Part shown: positions 1 through 5,738 of the stretch, in pieces
Numbering within the stretch: the first letter of the stretch is position 1
Layout of the letters: each line of letters starts with the position of its first letter
Assembly (NCBI GenBank): GCA_050742535.1
Contig: JBOGIQ010000213.1
Coordinates: 1-10,166, forward strand
Direction: 5' to 3'
DNA length: 10,166 nt
From: Gp6-AA40 sp050742535
GTDB taxonomy: Bacteria > Acidobacteriota > Vicinamibacteria > Vicinamibacterales > UBA2999
Notes under the pieces: model-generated
Told to the model about the DNA's origin: nothing
The model's database searches: none
Seen by the model: the letters and a program-made list of their open reading frames with translations, nothing else
Position numbers and translations under genes: made by a program

Positions 1-12
1 GACGCGGTTCTT

Positions 13-62
13 GCGGGCGCGCCTGTAACGGCGCCCGCCTTCGGGCTCCGCCGCTACGGCGG
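13..62. repeat. Run of three GC-rich hairpins at left edge
   Basis: Three inverted repeats lie directly beyond the stop codon of the minus-strand gene ending at 64. Bases 13-20 GCGGGCGC pair with 31-38 GCGCCCGC. Bases 33-37 GCCCG pair with 42-46 CGGGC. Bases 48-53 CCGCCG pair with 57-62 CGGCGG around a CTA loop. The first two share bases and are alternatives. There is no T tract, so this is not a classic intrinsic terminator, although it could impede transcription or protect the mRNA 3' end. The part from 35 to 62, CCGCCTTCG...CGCTACGGCGG, recurs inside addA at 6537-6578, which suggests a dispersed repeat family. Confidence 0.55.
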
Positions 63-63
63 G

Positions 64-303
64 TCAGAGGTAGGCCAACAGTCCGGCGAGGGCGTCGTAG
101 AGAACCTCGGCAAGGCGCTTCACGAGCGGTGACACCTCGCCGCTTTCGATGGCGCTGGCGATGGTCACCGGGTCCGTCACCACGAGCCAGATGGTTGCAC
201 CGGCCACGACCGACGACGCGATCCCGATGACCACACCAAGACTGGTGACTCGGTCGAGCCCGCGATCGGGATCGACGTCGGGTGCGCGATCTGCCACGTC
301 CAT
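64..303 (-). CDS. Small single-span membrane protein, function unknown
   Basis: This is a 79-residue protein that I do not recognise. The N-terminus (residues 1-19) is acidic and hydrophilic. It is followed by one strongly hydrophobic stretch at about 20-42, rich in Val, Ile, Gly and Ala, that should cross the membrane. After a short acidic segment (about 50-58) comes an amphipathic helix at about 59-79 ending in leucines. The ATG at 303-301 is preceded by TAAGG about 5 nt upstream, a plausible ribosome binding site. The gene lies 57 nt beyond the degenerate M16 gene in the same direction and could be the last gene of that operon, but no conserved partner relation is known to me. The reading is supported by the membrane-protein composition and clean ends rather than by homology. 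Confidence 0.5.
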   Translation of the reverse strand: MDVADRAPDVDPDRGLDRVTSLGVVIGIASSVVAGATIWLVVTDPVTIASAIESGEVSPLVKRLAEVLYDALAGLLAYL

Positions 304-360
304 AAAAGCCTTACGAGAGAATCAGCCTAGCACGCCCGCCCAGTCTCCCGGCGGCCTGTT

Positions 361-1734
361 TCACACCTCAGGTGGCATCAGGACCGGGTCGCCGAACAGC
401 CGGCTCAGCGAGCCAATAACAGCCGGGTGATCGCCAACCACGAGGGTCGTCAGCCTCGACGGATCCAGATGAGCAGCCGCCACTCTGGTTACGTCGTCGC
501 CGGTAACGGCGTTCACGTTCGGCACGAACTCTTGAAAATACGTGTCGGGCAGGCCATAGAGTGCAAGCTGAGCGACCCCCCTGGCCACCTGGCCTGCAGT
601 CTCGAAATTGCGCGGGTACCCCCTCGTCAGCGACGCCTTTGCCAGGACCAGCTCTGTGGAAATCACGGGCCGGGATCCGCGAAGTCCCTCCAGCTCCGCG
701 TGAGCGTCCTGGATCGCCTCCGCTGTGGCCGCCGTGTGCACGCTGGCAGATAGCGAGAATGGCGCCCGGCCCCGGCGCCAGTCGAAACCCGTGCGCGCGC
801 CGTAAGTAAAACCCTTCTCCTCGCGAAGCTTGAGATTCACCCGGCTCACGAACTGTCCGCCCAATACCGAGTTCATCACGAGGAGCGCCGGATAATCCGG
901 TGTGTTCCGCCGCGCCGACAGATGGCCGATGCGCAGCTCGGACTGAGCCGCGCCTTCCCGTGGCACGAGCGCCAGCCGAACGCCTGCATCCTGCGCCGGT
1001 TCTATTTCGCTGGCCCGGCCCCAGGCGACCGGCACGGGACGATCCTCCCAGCCGCCGAATACCCGCTCCGCCAGCGCACGCATCGCCTCATGCGTCATGT
1101 CGCCCGCAACGATCAGCGTCGACTGCAGCGGAACGAACCGGCCCAGGTGAAATCGAGCAACGTCGTCCACGGTCAGCGAACGAAGCGCGGAGTCCGTGCC
1201 TATGGCCAGATGGCCATAGGGATGCTCGCCGTACACCAGGCGCAGAAACGCCCGCTCCGCGACGGCCGGTGCGACGTCTTTCAGTTGGCGTAAGCGATCG
1301 AGCCGCAGCTGGCGAACCCGCTGGAAGTCAGCCTCGCGAAGGCTTGGGCGAATCACCAGATCCGCGAGAAGCGACATGCCGCGTTCAGCGAACCGCACCA
1401 GCGTCGTGAGCGAAAACGTCGTGACGTCAGCCCCAACGTCCACGTCGTACTCAGCGCCGAGCCTGGCAATCGCATCGGATACGTCAATGGCGCTGAGCGA
1501 GCCTGTGCCTTCGTCGACCATGTCCGCCGTCATCGCCGCCAGCCCTTCCTGCTGACTCGGATCGGCGCCCGATCCCCCTTCGACCTGGACGACGATCGTC
1601 ACAATGGGGACGGCCCGGTGCTCGACGGTACGCAGGTCGAGTCCATTCGACAGCGTGTGACGAACGATGCTCGGAAAGCGAAAGGCAGGATCGGCTCCTA
1701 CGCCGGGCGGCCTCGAACGATCGACGGCCATCAC
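361..1734 (-). CDS. M16 family peptidase-like protein, non-catalytic partner subunit
   Basis: This 457-residue protein has the two-lobed M16B (pitrilysin/MPP-like) layout: an N-lobe at about 20-215 and a C-lobe at about 250-440. Where active members have HxxEH, it reads GLAAMTADMVDEGT (64-77), so the zinc-binding histidines and catalytic glutamate are absent. The C-lobe keeps the family's substrate-binding Arg/Tyr pair in LREEKGFTYGA (R304, Y311). Known bacterial M16B pairs combine one zinc-binding and one inactive subunit, so this one most likely supplies the C-lobe Arg/Tyr to its neighbour. Its start overlaps the stop of the active M16 gene in GTGATG. Either GTG (1734) or ATG (1731) may be used, and both imply translational coupling. 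No signal peptide is seen, so it is probably cytoplasmic. Confidence 0.93.
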   Translation of the reverse strand: MMAVDRSRPPGVGADPAFRFPSIVRHTLSNGLDLRTVEHRAVPIVTIVVQVEGGSGADPSQQEGLAAMTADMVDEGTGSLSAIDVSDAIARLGAEYDVDVGADVTTFSLTTLVRFAERGMSLLADLVIRPSLREADFQRVRQLRLDRLRQLKDVAPAVAERAFLRLVYGEHPYGHLAIGTDSALRSLTVDDVARFHLGRFVPLQSTLIVAGDMTHEAMRALAERVFGGWEDRPVPVAWGRASEIEPAQDAGVRLALVPREGAAQSELRIGHLSARRNTPDYPALLVMNSVLGGQFVSRVNLKLREEKGFTYGARTGFDWRRGRAPFSLSASVHTAATAEAIQDAHAELEGLRGSRPVISTELVLAKASLTRGYPRNFETAGQVARGVAQLALYGLPDTYFQEFVPNVNAVTGDDVTRVAAAHLDPSRLTTLVVGDHPAVIGSLSRLFGDPVLMPPEV

Positions 1735-3044
1735 GACACCGCGATGCGTTCGGAGCCGGCGAGCGCGAGCGGCTCCCGTCCGAGCGGGACGACGCTGAGA
1801 AGGACGCGGGCGTCGAACCGGAGCAGGCGCGCCGCCGCCGCCCGCACCCGCGCCTCAGTCGCCTCACGATAGCGGGCCACGTCACGTGAAAAGTACGCCG
1901 GATCGCCGCAGTAGGTGTTGTAGGCGTTCAACTGGTCGGACTTCCCGCCAAACCCGCCGACGGTCTGGAGCCGGTAGAGAAAGTGCGCCTCGATTTGCGC
2001 CGCCGCGCGCTCCATCTCGGCCGGCGATGGACCTTTGTCGATCACGATTTGCAGCTCGGCGTCGATCGCGGACGTAATGTCGGTCAGCGATTGTCCCGGC
2101 GCGGCCGTGGCGGCTATCAGGAAGTAGCTTCCCAGCTCGCGCGACCCCTGAAAGGCGGACACGTCAACGGCGATGCGCCGCTCGTAGACGAGCGTTCGAT
2201 ACAACCGGGAGGTCTTCCCATTGGCCAGCAGATCGGCCAGCAGATCCATCTCGGCGTCGCCGTCAGCAAACATTGCCGGTGAATGCCACGCCATGTACAC
2301 GCGCGGCAGCTCGATGCGATCCTCGAGCAGCAGCCGATGTTCCCGCGTCAGCGACCCGCTGGCGGTCACACGTTCGGGTTTCGGCCCAGGCGCCAGCTCG
2401 CCGAAGTACTGCTCGGCCAGATCGAACGCTCGGGCCGTCTCGATATCGCCGGCCAGAGCCAGCGACGCATTTGCCGGATGGTAGTACGTCCTGAAGAACG
2501 CCTGGACGTCGTCGAGGCGCATCGCCCGGAGATCCTCCGACGCGCCGATCGTCATCCAGTGATACGGATGTTCCGGCGCATAGAGCGTGGCGGTGATCGC
2601 CATCATCGCCATGCCGTACGGGCGGTTCTCGTAATTCTGACGGCGCTCGTTGAGGACAACATCGCGCTGCGTTTCGAATCGTTCCGGCGTCACCGCCGGC
2701 AGCAAGTACCCCATCCGATCCGATTCCATCCAGAGCGCCAGATCGACGGCGCTCGTCGGCACGACCTCCCAGTAATTCGTGCGGTCCGTATTCGTCGATC
2801 CGTTCAGCAGCGCACCCGCCTGCTGGAGCGGCGGAAAGTAGCCTGCCGGATGATGCTCCGACCCCTCGAACATCAGATGCTCGAAGAGATGCGCGAATCC
2901 CGTGCGCCCGGGCCGTTCGTTCTTGGAACCGACGTGATACCAGATGTTCACCGCCACGACAGGCACCTGACGCGATTCGTGGACGATGACGTCGAGCCCG
3001 TTGGCGAGCGTGCGCTTGGTAAATGGCAAGCCGATGGAGGTCAC
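1731..3044 (-). CDS. M16 family zinc metallopeptidase, catalytic subunit
   Basis: This 437-residue protein is an M16B insulinase-like peptidase. The inverted zinc motif HLFEH is at 52-56: H52 and H56 bind zinc and E55 is the catalytic base. The third ligand is E133 in VVLNERRQN, giving the family spacing of HxxEH plus 76 residues plus E. Two homologous lobes cover about 8-215 and 225-425. The C-lobe lacks a clear R..Y pair of the LREEKG.TYG kind (the region near 280-293 reads SRLYRTLVYERRIAVDV), which fits a need for the downstream partner. The start is GTG, 21 nt after the Mrp stop. No strong Shine-Dalgarno sequence is visible, but LPFTKRTLANGLDVIV matches the usual family N-terminus. There is no signal peptide. 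These enzymes usually degrade peptides in an enclosed chamber; the substrate cannot be read from sequence. Confidence 0.95.
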   Translation of the reverse strand: MTSIGLPFTKRTLANGLDVIVHESRQVPVVAVNIWYHVGSKNERPGRTGFAHLFEHLMFEGSEHHPAGYFPPLQQAGALLNGSTNTDRTNYWEVVPTSAVDLALWMESDRMGYLLPAVTPERFETQRDVVLNERRQNYENRPYGMAMMAITATLYAPEHPYHWMTIGASEDLRAMRLDDVQAFFRTYYHPANASLALAGDIETARAFDLAEQYFGELAPGPKPERVTASGSLTREHRLLLEDRIELPRVYMAWHSPAMFADGDAEMDLLADLLANGKTSRLYRTLVYERRIAVDVSAFQGSRELGSYFLIAATAAPGQSLTDITSAIDAELQIVIDKGPSPAEMERAAAQIEAHFLYRLQTVGGFGGKSDQLNAYNTYCGDPAYFSRDVARYREATEARVRAAAARLLRFDARVLLSVVPLGREPLALAGSERIAVS

Positions 3045-3065
3045 TGACGTGATCGTAGCGGCGAA

Positions 3066-4166
3066 CTAACGCACCGGAATCAGCGGAATCTTCCCGCGGT
3101 TTGCTTCCGCCGTACGGTGGGCGGCAATCGACACCTGCGCCGCGGCGCGTTCAGCCAGCGTCAGGAACGCCTTCGCGGCGGCCGATGCCGGCTCGGCCAC
3201 CACCAGCGGCACGCCAGCATCGCTGCCCTCGCGGATCGGCTGGTAGATCGGCAGGCGTCCGAGAAACGGCACCTGCAGCTCCGCTGCCAGCGCTTCGCCG
3301 CCACCGTGGCCGAAGATGTCCGCTTCGTGATGGCAGTTCGTGCACTGGTAATAACTCATGTTCTCCACGATCCCGATCGGCGGGATATTCAGCTTCTGAT
3401 ACATCCGGACTGCGCGGCGGCTGTCCGACAACGACACCTGCTGCGGCGTTGTCACTACGATCGAGCCGACCACCGGCACCGTCTGGCTCATGCTCAGCGC
3501 CACGTCACCGGTGCCCGGCGGCATGTCGACAATCAGGTAGTCGAGGTCCTTCCACGCCACTTCGCGAAAGAACTGCTGGATCGCGCCGTGGAGCATCGGT
3601 CCTCTCCAGATGATCGGCGCGTCATCCTGCGTGAGGAATCCGATCGACACGACCTGCAGGCCGTATTTCTCAGCCGGCACGATCTGTTTCCCGTCCGTCG
3701 TCAGCTGTGTATTCAGGCCGAGCATCAACGGAATGTTCGGACCATAGATGTCGCCGTCGAGGACGCCGACGCGGCTGCCGCACTTCGCGAGGGCGAGCGC
3801 GAGGTTCACCGCGACGGTGGTCTTGCCCACTCCGCCTTTCCCGGCGCCAACGGCAATCACGTTCTTGACGCCCGGCAGCGGCGGACGGCCGGTCTCGGGA
3901 GCCAGCGCCGAGCGCACGTTCGCCGTCAGCCGCACGTCCACCTGGCTGACGCCGGAAACCGCGCGCACGGCGTTTGTCGCCTGCTCGCGAAGCTGTTCCT
4001 TGACCGGGCATGCCGGCGTCGTCAGTTCGATCGTGAAGGCGACTCGGCCGCTATCGATGGAGAGATCTTTCACGAAGCCGAGCGTCACGATGTCCCGGCG
4101 GATGTCGGGGTCGACGACGGCGCGGAGCGCATTCAGCACCGCGTCGCGGTCGGGTTGGGGTGCCAT
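3066..4166 (-). CDS. mrp: Mrp/NBP35-type P-loop ATPase, iron-sulfur cluster carrier
   Basis: This 366-residue protein (also called ApbC) binds and transfers Fe-S clusters to apoproteins in an ATP-dependent way. Residues 5-85 form a MIP18/DUF59 domain with DPDIRRDIVTLGFV and the conserved TPACPVKEQ cysteine C53. Residues 100-345 are the deviant Walker A ATPase: GKGGVGKTT (109-117), DGDIYGPN (137-144) and LIVDMPPGTGD (211-221). The dimer-bridging CxxC is C275-T-N-C278 in ENMSYYQCTNCHH. All key residues are present and the length is normal for the fused form. A basic C-terminal tail of about 20 residues follows the ATPase. The ATG start lies 9 nt after the stop of the membrane gene, and the M16 gene follows 21 nt after the Mrp stop, so co-transcription is likely. 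Confidence 0.97.
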   Translation of the reverse strand: MAPQPDRDAVLNALRAVVDPDIRRDIVTLGFVKDLSIDSGRVAFTIELTTPACPVKEQLREQATNAVRAVSGVSQVDVRLTANVRSALAPETGRPPLPGVKNVIAVGAGKGGVGKTTVAVNLALALAKCGSRVGVLDGDIYGPNIPLMLGLNTQLTTDGKQIVPAEKYGLQVVSIGFLTQDDAPIIWRGPMLHGAIQQFFREVAWKDLDYLIVDMPPGTGDVALSMSQTVPVVGSIVVTTPQQVSLSDSRRAVRMYQKLNIPPIGIVENMSYYQCTNCHHEADIFGHGGGEALAAELQVPFLGRLPIYQPIREGSDAGVPLVVAEPASAAAKAFLTLAERAAAQVSIAAHRTAEANRGKIPLIPVR

Positions 4167-4175
4167 GAACCGATC

Positions 4176-4556
4176 TTATCGTGCCGGCTCGAACAATCGG
4201 CGGCCGTCGTCGCGCAGGAGCACCCACAGCGCGTAGGCGCCGAACGCGGTGCCGAAGGGAAGAACGAGAAGGTTGACGATGGCAAGGCCGAGGGAGAGGA
4301 AGCGTCCGAGGGCCCGGCGCCGCTTCAACAGCACGGCGGCCCAGATGTGCGCGCCGCCCCAGACGAGCGCAAAGACGCCGATCAGGACGAACACAGCGGC
4401 CGTCAGGCTGGCGGCGAGGTCCACGCGGTTGGCGACGGGGGCGAGCAGCTCCGCCAATGCGCCCGCGGCCAGCAGCAGCATCGACACGCCGACGAGCATG
4501 GCCAGCGCGCCCCACAGGCTGGCAAGGGTACCGAGCAGATTGACATGCCGCTCCAC
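4176..4556 (-). CDS. Small multi-pass membrane protein, function unknown
   Basis: This 126-residue hydrophobic protein has predicted membrane segments at about 10-34, 48-72 and 84-114; the last is long enough for two short passes broken at PFGTAFG (100-106). A basic loop KRRRALGR (78-85) and an Arg-rich tail (115-126) suggest these parts face the cytoplasm. The start is GTG (4556-4554) in MERHVNLLGTL; a GGAAG lies about 12 nt upstream, which is distant for a ribosome binding site. Similar proteins starting MERHV..LG and ending in YALWVLL are, from memory, common in Acidobacteriota, but no function is established. It is directly upstream of mrp with a 9-nt gap, so it is probably the first gene of the mrp-M16 operon. 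Confidence 0.8.
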   Translation of the reverse strand: MERHVNLLGTLASLWGALAMLVGVSMLLLAAGALAELLAPVANRVDLAASLTAAVFVLIGVFALVWGGAHIWAAVLLKRRRALGRFLSLGLAIVNLLVLPFGTAFGAYALWVLLRDDGRRLFEPAR

Positions 4557-4585
4557 GGCGTTAGTGTAGCTTCCGCAGGCCGATC

Positions 4586-4675
4586 GTAGTGTCCGGCTTC
4601 AGCCGGACAAGAGGGTCCGCCTGAAGGCGGACACTACAGAAGCAGGGAAAAGGTCCGCCTGAAGGCGGACACTAC
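4586..4675. repeat. Cluster of three GTAGT-headed hairpin repeats (REP/BIME-like)
   Basis: Unit A (4586-4608, plus) is GTAGT, stem GTCCGGC, loop TTCA, stem GCCGGAC. Units B (4615-4637) and C (4653-4675) are identical to each other and lie in the opposite orientation: on the minus strand each reads GTAGT, stem GTCCGCC, loop TTCA, stem GGCGGAC. Between A and B/C one stem pair is swapped (G-C to C-G), a compensated change that keeps the hairpin. A GTAG tetranucleotide 5' of a short hairpin, with head-to-tail inverted copies, is the layout of bacterial REP elements moved by RAYT (TnpA-REP) transposases. No such transposase is in the window. The cluster fills the 131-nt gap between the DnaJ-like gene and the membrane gene. 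Confidence 0.85.
4645..4670 (-). terminator. Possible weak intrinsic terminator formed by REP unit C
   Basis: Read on the minus strand, the hairpin of unit C (stem GTCCGCC/GGCGGAC, loop TTCA) is followed by CTTTTCCC. It lies 17 nt beyond the stop codon of the DnaJ-like gene. The 7-bp GC stem with a four-T run could end that transcript and separate it from the mrp operon. The T run is short, so termination would be partial at best. Confidence 0.35.
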
Positions 4676-4687
4676 GGGAGCTGGAAA

Positions 4688-5104
4688 TCAGCGGGCGGCT
4701 GCGACGGCGACGGACAGCTCGACGCGCGTGGATCGGTTGGGCCGCTGCGTCACGCTGAAGCAGAACCGCGCGCCGTCACGAACGCCGGCGGGGACCGTCA
4801 CCTGGACGGGATGTCGAATAACCTCGAACCCGCAGCCGCGGCATCTCGCGCAGGTTTCAGTCCACGATTCGCCGCGCCCACCGCACTCGCCGCACGTGCA
4901 CTGGACAGGCACGCTCAACGGGATGGTGATGCCGTGCGCGGCTTCACTGTCGGTCAGCTCGACGGAGGCACGCAGCGTGTCGGGACGCTCGTCGGCCAGG
5001 AACGAGCGCCTGATGCGCTCGACCGCCGGCGCCACCGACGGGAAATCGATGATGACTTCGTCGGCGAAGCAGTTGACGTCCTGACGTGAATCGTCACGCG
5101 TCAT
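4688..5104 (-). CDS. DnaJ-type zinc-finger/CTD protein lacking the J domain
   Basis: This 138-residue protein resembles the middle of DnaJ. Residues 42-68 (DTLRASVELTDSEAAHGITIPLSVPV) look like the substrate-binding CTD-I strand. Two exact CxxCxGxG repeats follow: CGECGGRG (C71, C74) and CARCRGCG (C85, C88). Extra cysteines are C69 and C91. HPVQVTVPAGVRDGARFCFS (98-117) matches the DnaJ segment after the zinc finger (IPaGvddGtrlr). Full DnaJ has a J domain and four CxxCxGxG repeats in about 370 residues; here the J domain and half of the finger are missing. The frame stays open upstream to 5293, but that would overlap the plus-strand gene at 5214, so I chose the ATG at 5104. A chaperone-like or zinc-binding scaffold role is inference. 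Confidence 0.75.
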   Translation of the reverse strand: MTRDDSRQDVNCFADEVIIDFPSVAPAVERIRRSFLADERPDTLRASVELTDSEAAHGITIPLSVPVQCTCGECGGRGESWTETCARCRGCGFEVIRHPVQVTVPAGVRDGARFCFSVTQRPNRSTRVELSVAVAAAR

Positions 5105-5139
5105 CACGGCTACCGGTTCGCCGCTGTGGCCCGAGCCCT

Positions 5140-5154
5140 GAGGCCTGTGGCCTC
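5140..5154. promoter_or_regulatory. Perfect inverted repeat in divergent spacer
   Basis: GAGGCC-TGT-GGCCTC has 6-bp arms and a 3-nt centre. It lies in the 109-nt spacer between the divergent DnaJ-like (minus, start 5104) and 51-aa (plus, start 5214) genes. It is in the right place for an operator or for a 5'-leader hairpin of the minus-strand mRNA. There is no direct evidence of binding. Confidence 0.35.
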
Positions 5155-5161
5155 GATGTGT

Positions 5162-5187
5162 GTGCCCCCGCATCGGACTGGGGGTAC
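5162..5187. promoter_or_regulatory. Hairpin overlapping a weak -10 candidate in divergent spacer
   Basis: GTGCCCCC (5162-5169) pairs with GGGGGTAC (5180-5187) over 8 positions, with one G-T wobble and a 10-nt loop. Its right arm overlaps TACGAT (5185-5190), a 4/6 match to a -10 box placed suitably for the plus-strand gene at 5214. No good -35 is seen 17 nt upstream (GTGCCC). An operator covering the promoter is one reading; chance in GC-rich DNA is another. Confidence 0.3.
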
Positions 5188-5213
5188 GATAGGGATCGCT
5201 CGAGGAGATGTCA

Positions 5214-5369
5214 ATGGCCGGAAGGGAGTGTCCGATGTGCGGCGAGATCATGCGACTGCGCGAATCGCAGATCACCGATCGCATTCCAGGCACGACGCAG
5301 ACACGTACGACCGTGCAGCGCGAATGGGTTTGTCCTGAATGCGACTACTTCGAGGAGGTCGAGGATTGA
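5214..5369 (+). CDS. Small double-CxxC zinc-ribbon-like protein (51 aa)
   Basis: This short gene begins MAGRECPMCGEIMRL and ends CPECDYFEEVED. The two cysteine pairs, C6-P-M-C9 and C40-P-E-C43, are about 30 residues apart, as in a one-zinc ribbon. The ATG at 5214 is favoured over the ATG at 5208 because GAGGAG ends at 5207, which gives the second ATG an ideal 6-nt spacing and leaves none for the first. The middle (RESQITDRIPGTTQTRTTVQREW) is polar and probably a beta hairpin. The plan resembles small YgiT-like zinc-finger domains, but no antitoxin DNA-binding domain follows and no toxin is next door. It is the only plus-strand gene and ends one base before the opposing gene's stop. Confidence 0.82.
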   Translation: MAGRECPMCGEIMRLRESQITDRIPGTTQTRTTVQREWVCPECDYFEEVED

Positions 5370-5370
5370 A

Positions 5371-5592
5371 TTAGCGGGCGCCCAGCGTCAGCCGTAGTTC
5401 CTTCTGGATCGTCTCGTCCATCTCGTCGAAATTCAGCGCCGTCTCGCACTCGTCACAAAGCACTTCGAGCACCTGCGGGCGTTCTTCTTCCGACACTTCG
5501 ACCCGGGAATCCTCCAGATGCACGACGTGCATCTGCAAGGTCTTCACGAGAAAATTCTGATCGTTCCCACAACTGGGACAGGTCAACGCCAC
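5371..5592 (-). CDS. Small double-CxxC zinc-ribbon-like protein (73 aa)
   Basis: This protein starts MALTCPSCGNDQNFLV and has C5-P-S-C8 and C46-D-E-C49, two metal-binding pairs separated by 37 residues. Between them is a beta-rich acidic stretch (VVHLEDSRVEVSEEERPQVLEVL). The tail (50-73) looks like a helix ending LRLTLGAR. The start is a GTG at 5592, chosen because AGAGGAG lies exactly 6 nt upstream; the frame is open further upstream, but that region holds the promoter at 5634-5662. The fold is probably a single zinc ribbon. A role in nucleic-acid or protein binding is only a guess. It is convergent with the 51-aa gene, with a single base between the two stops. Confidence 0.85.
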   Translation of the reverse strand: MALTCPSCGNDQNFLVKTLQMHVVHLEDSRVEVSEEERPQVLEVLCDECETALNFDEMDETIQKELRLTLGAR

Positions 5593-5633
5593 TCGGGTCT
5601 CCTCTTTGGTCGTCAATAAAACCCCCAACGCTG

Positions 5634-5662
5634 ATTGTATGGGATGGGATGCGGCGGGGCAA
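5634..5662 (-). promoter_or_regulatory. Sigma-70-type promoter for the 73-aa CxxC gene
   Basis: On the minus strand, TTGCCC (5662-5657, 4/6 to the -35 consensus) and TACAAT (5639-5634, 5/6 to the -10 consensus) are exactly 17 bp apart. Transcription would begin near 5627, leaving a leader of about 35 nt that contains the AGAGGAG ribosome binding site. This is the best promoter I could find in the window. Confidence 0.65.
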
Positions 5663-5672
5663 TGCGCAATTC

Positions 5673-5688
5673 GGCCCAAAAATGGGCC
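5673..5688. promoter_or_regulatory. Perfect palindrome just upstream of the promoter
   Basis: GGCCCA-AAAA-TGGGCC has 6-bp arms and an A4 centre on the plus strand. It lies 10 bp upstream of the -35 box of the 73-aa gene and 50 nt beyond the stop of the 79-aa gene. It could be a regulator site or the end-of-transcript hairpin of the upstream gene. No T tract follows it on the minus strand, so the terminator reading is weaker. Confidence 0.4.
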
Positions 5689-5738
5689 AGCTGGGCTTAT
5701 TTGTCGCGCCGGCGCTCGGACCCTTGCCGCGGCGGCCG

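Noticed and set aside
304..360. Promoter or terminator between the M16 partner gene and the 79-aa membrane gene
   Set aside because: TAGGCT has only 3/6 match to a -10 box with no -35, and the CCGCC/GGCGG pairing has no T run.
2283..3047. Plus-strand open frame of 254 codons opposite the catalytic M16 gene
   Set aside because: It is an Arg/His-rich antisense shadow of a well-supported peptidase gene.
3117..4589. Long plus-strand open frame of 490 codons opposite mrp
   Set aside because: It is antiparallel to a clearly recognised Mrp gene. Its composition (Arg, His, Asp and Gln rich, no domain) is the usual shadow in GC-rich DNA.
5105..5293. Upstream extension of the DnaJ-like gene to a start at 5293
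   Set aside because: The extra 63 residues are low-complexity Ser/Pro/His/Arg, overlap the plus-strand 51-aa gene and its leader, and do not resemble a J domain (no HPD motif).
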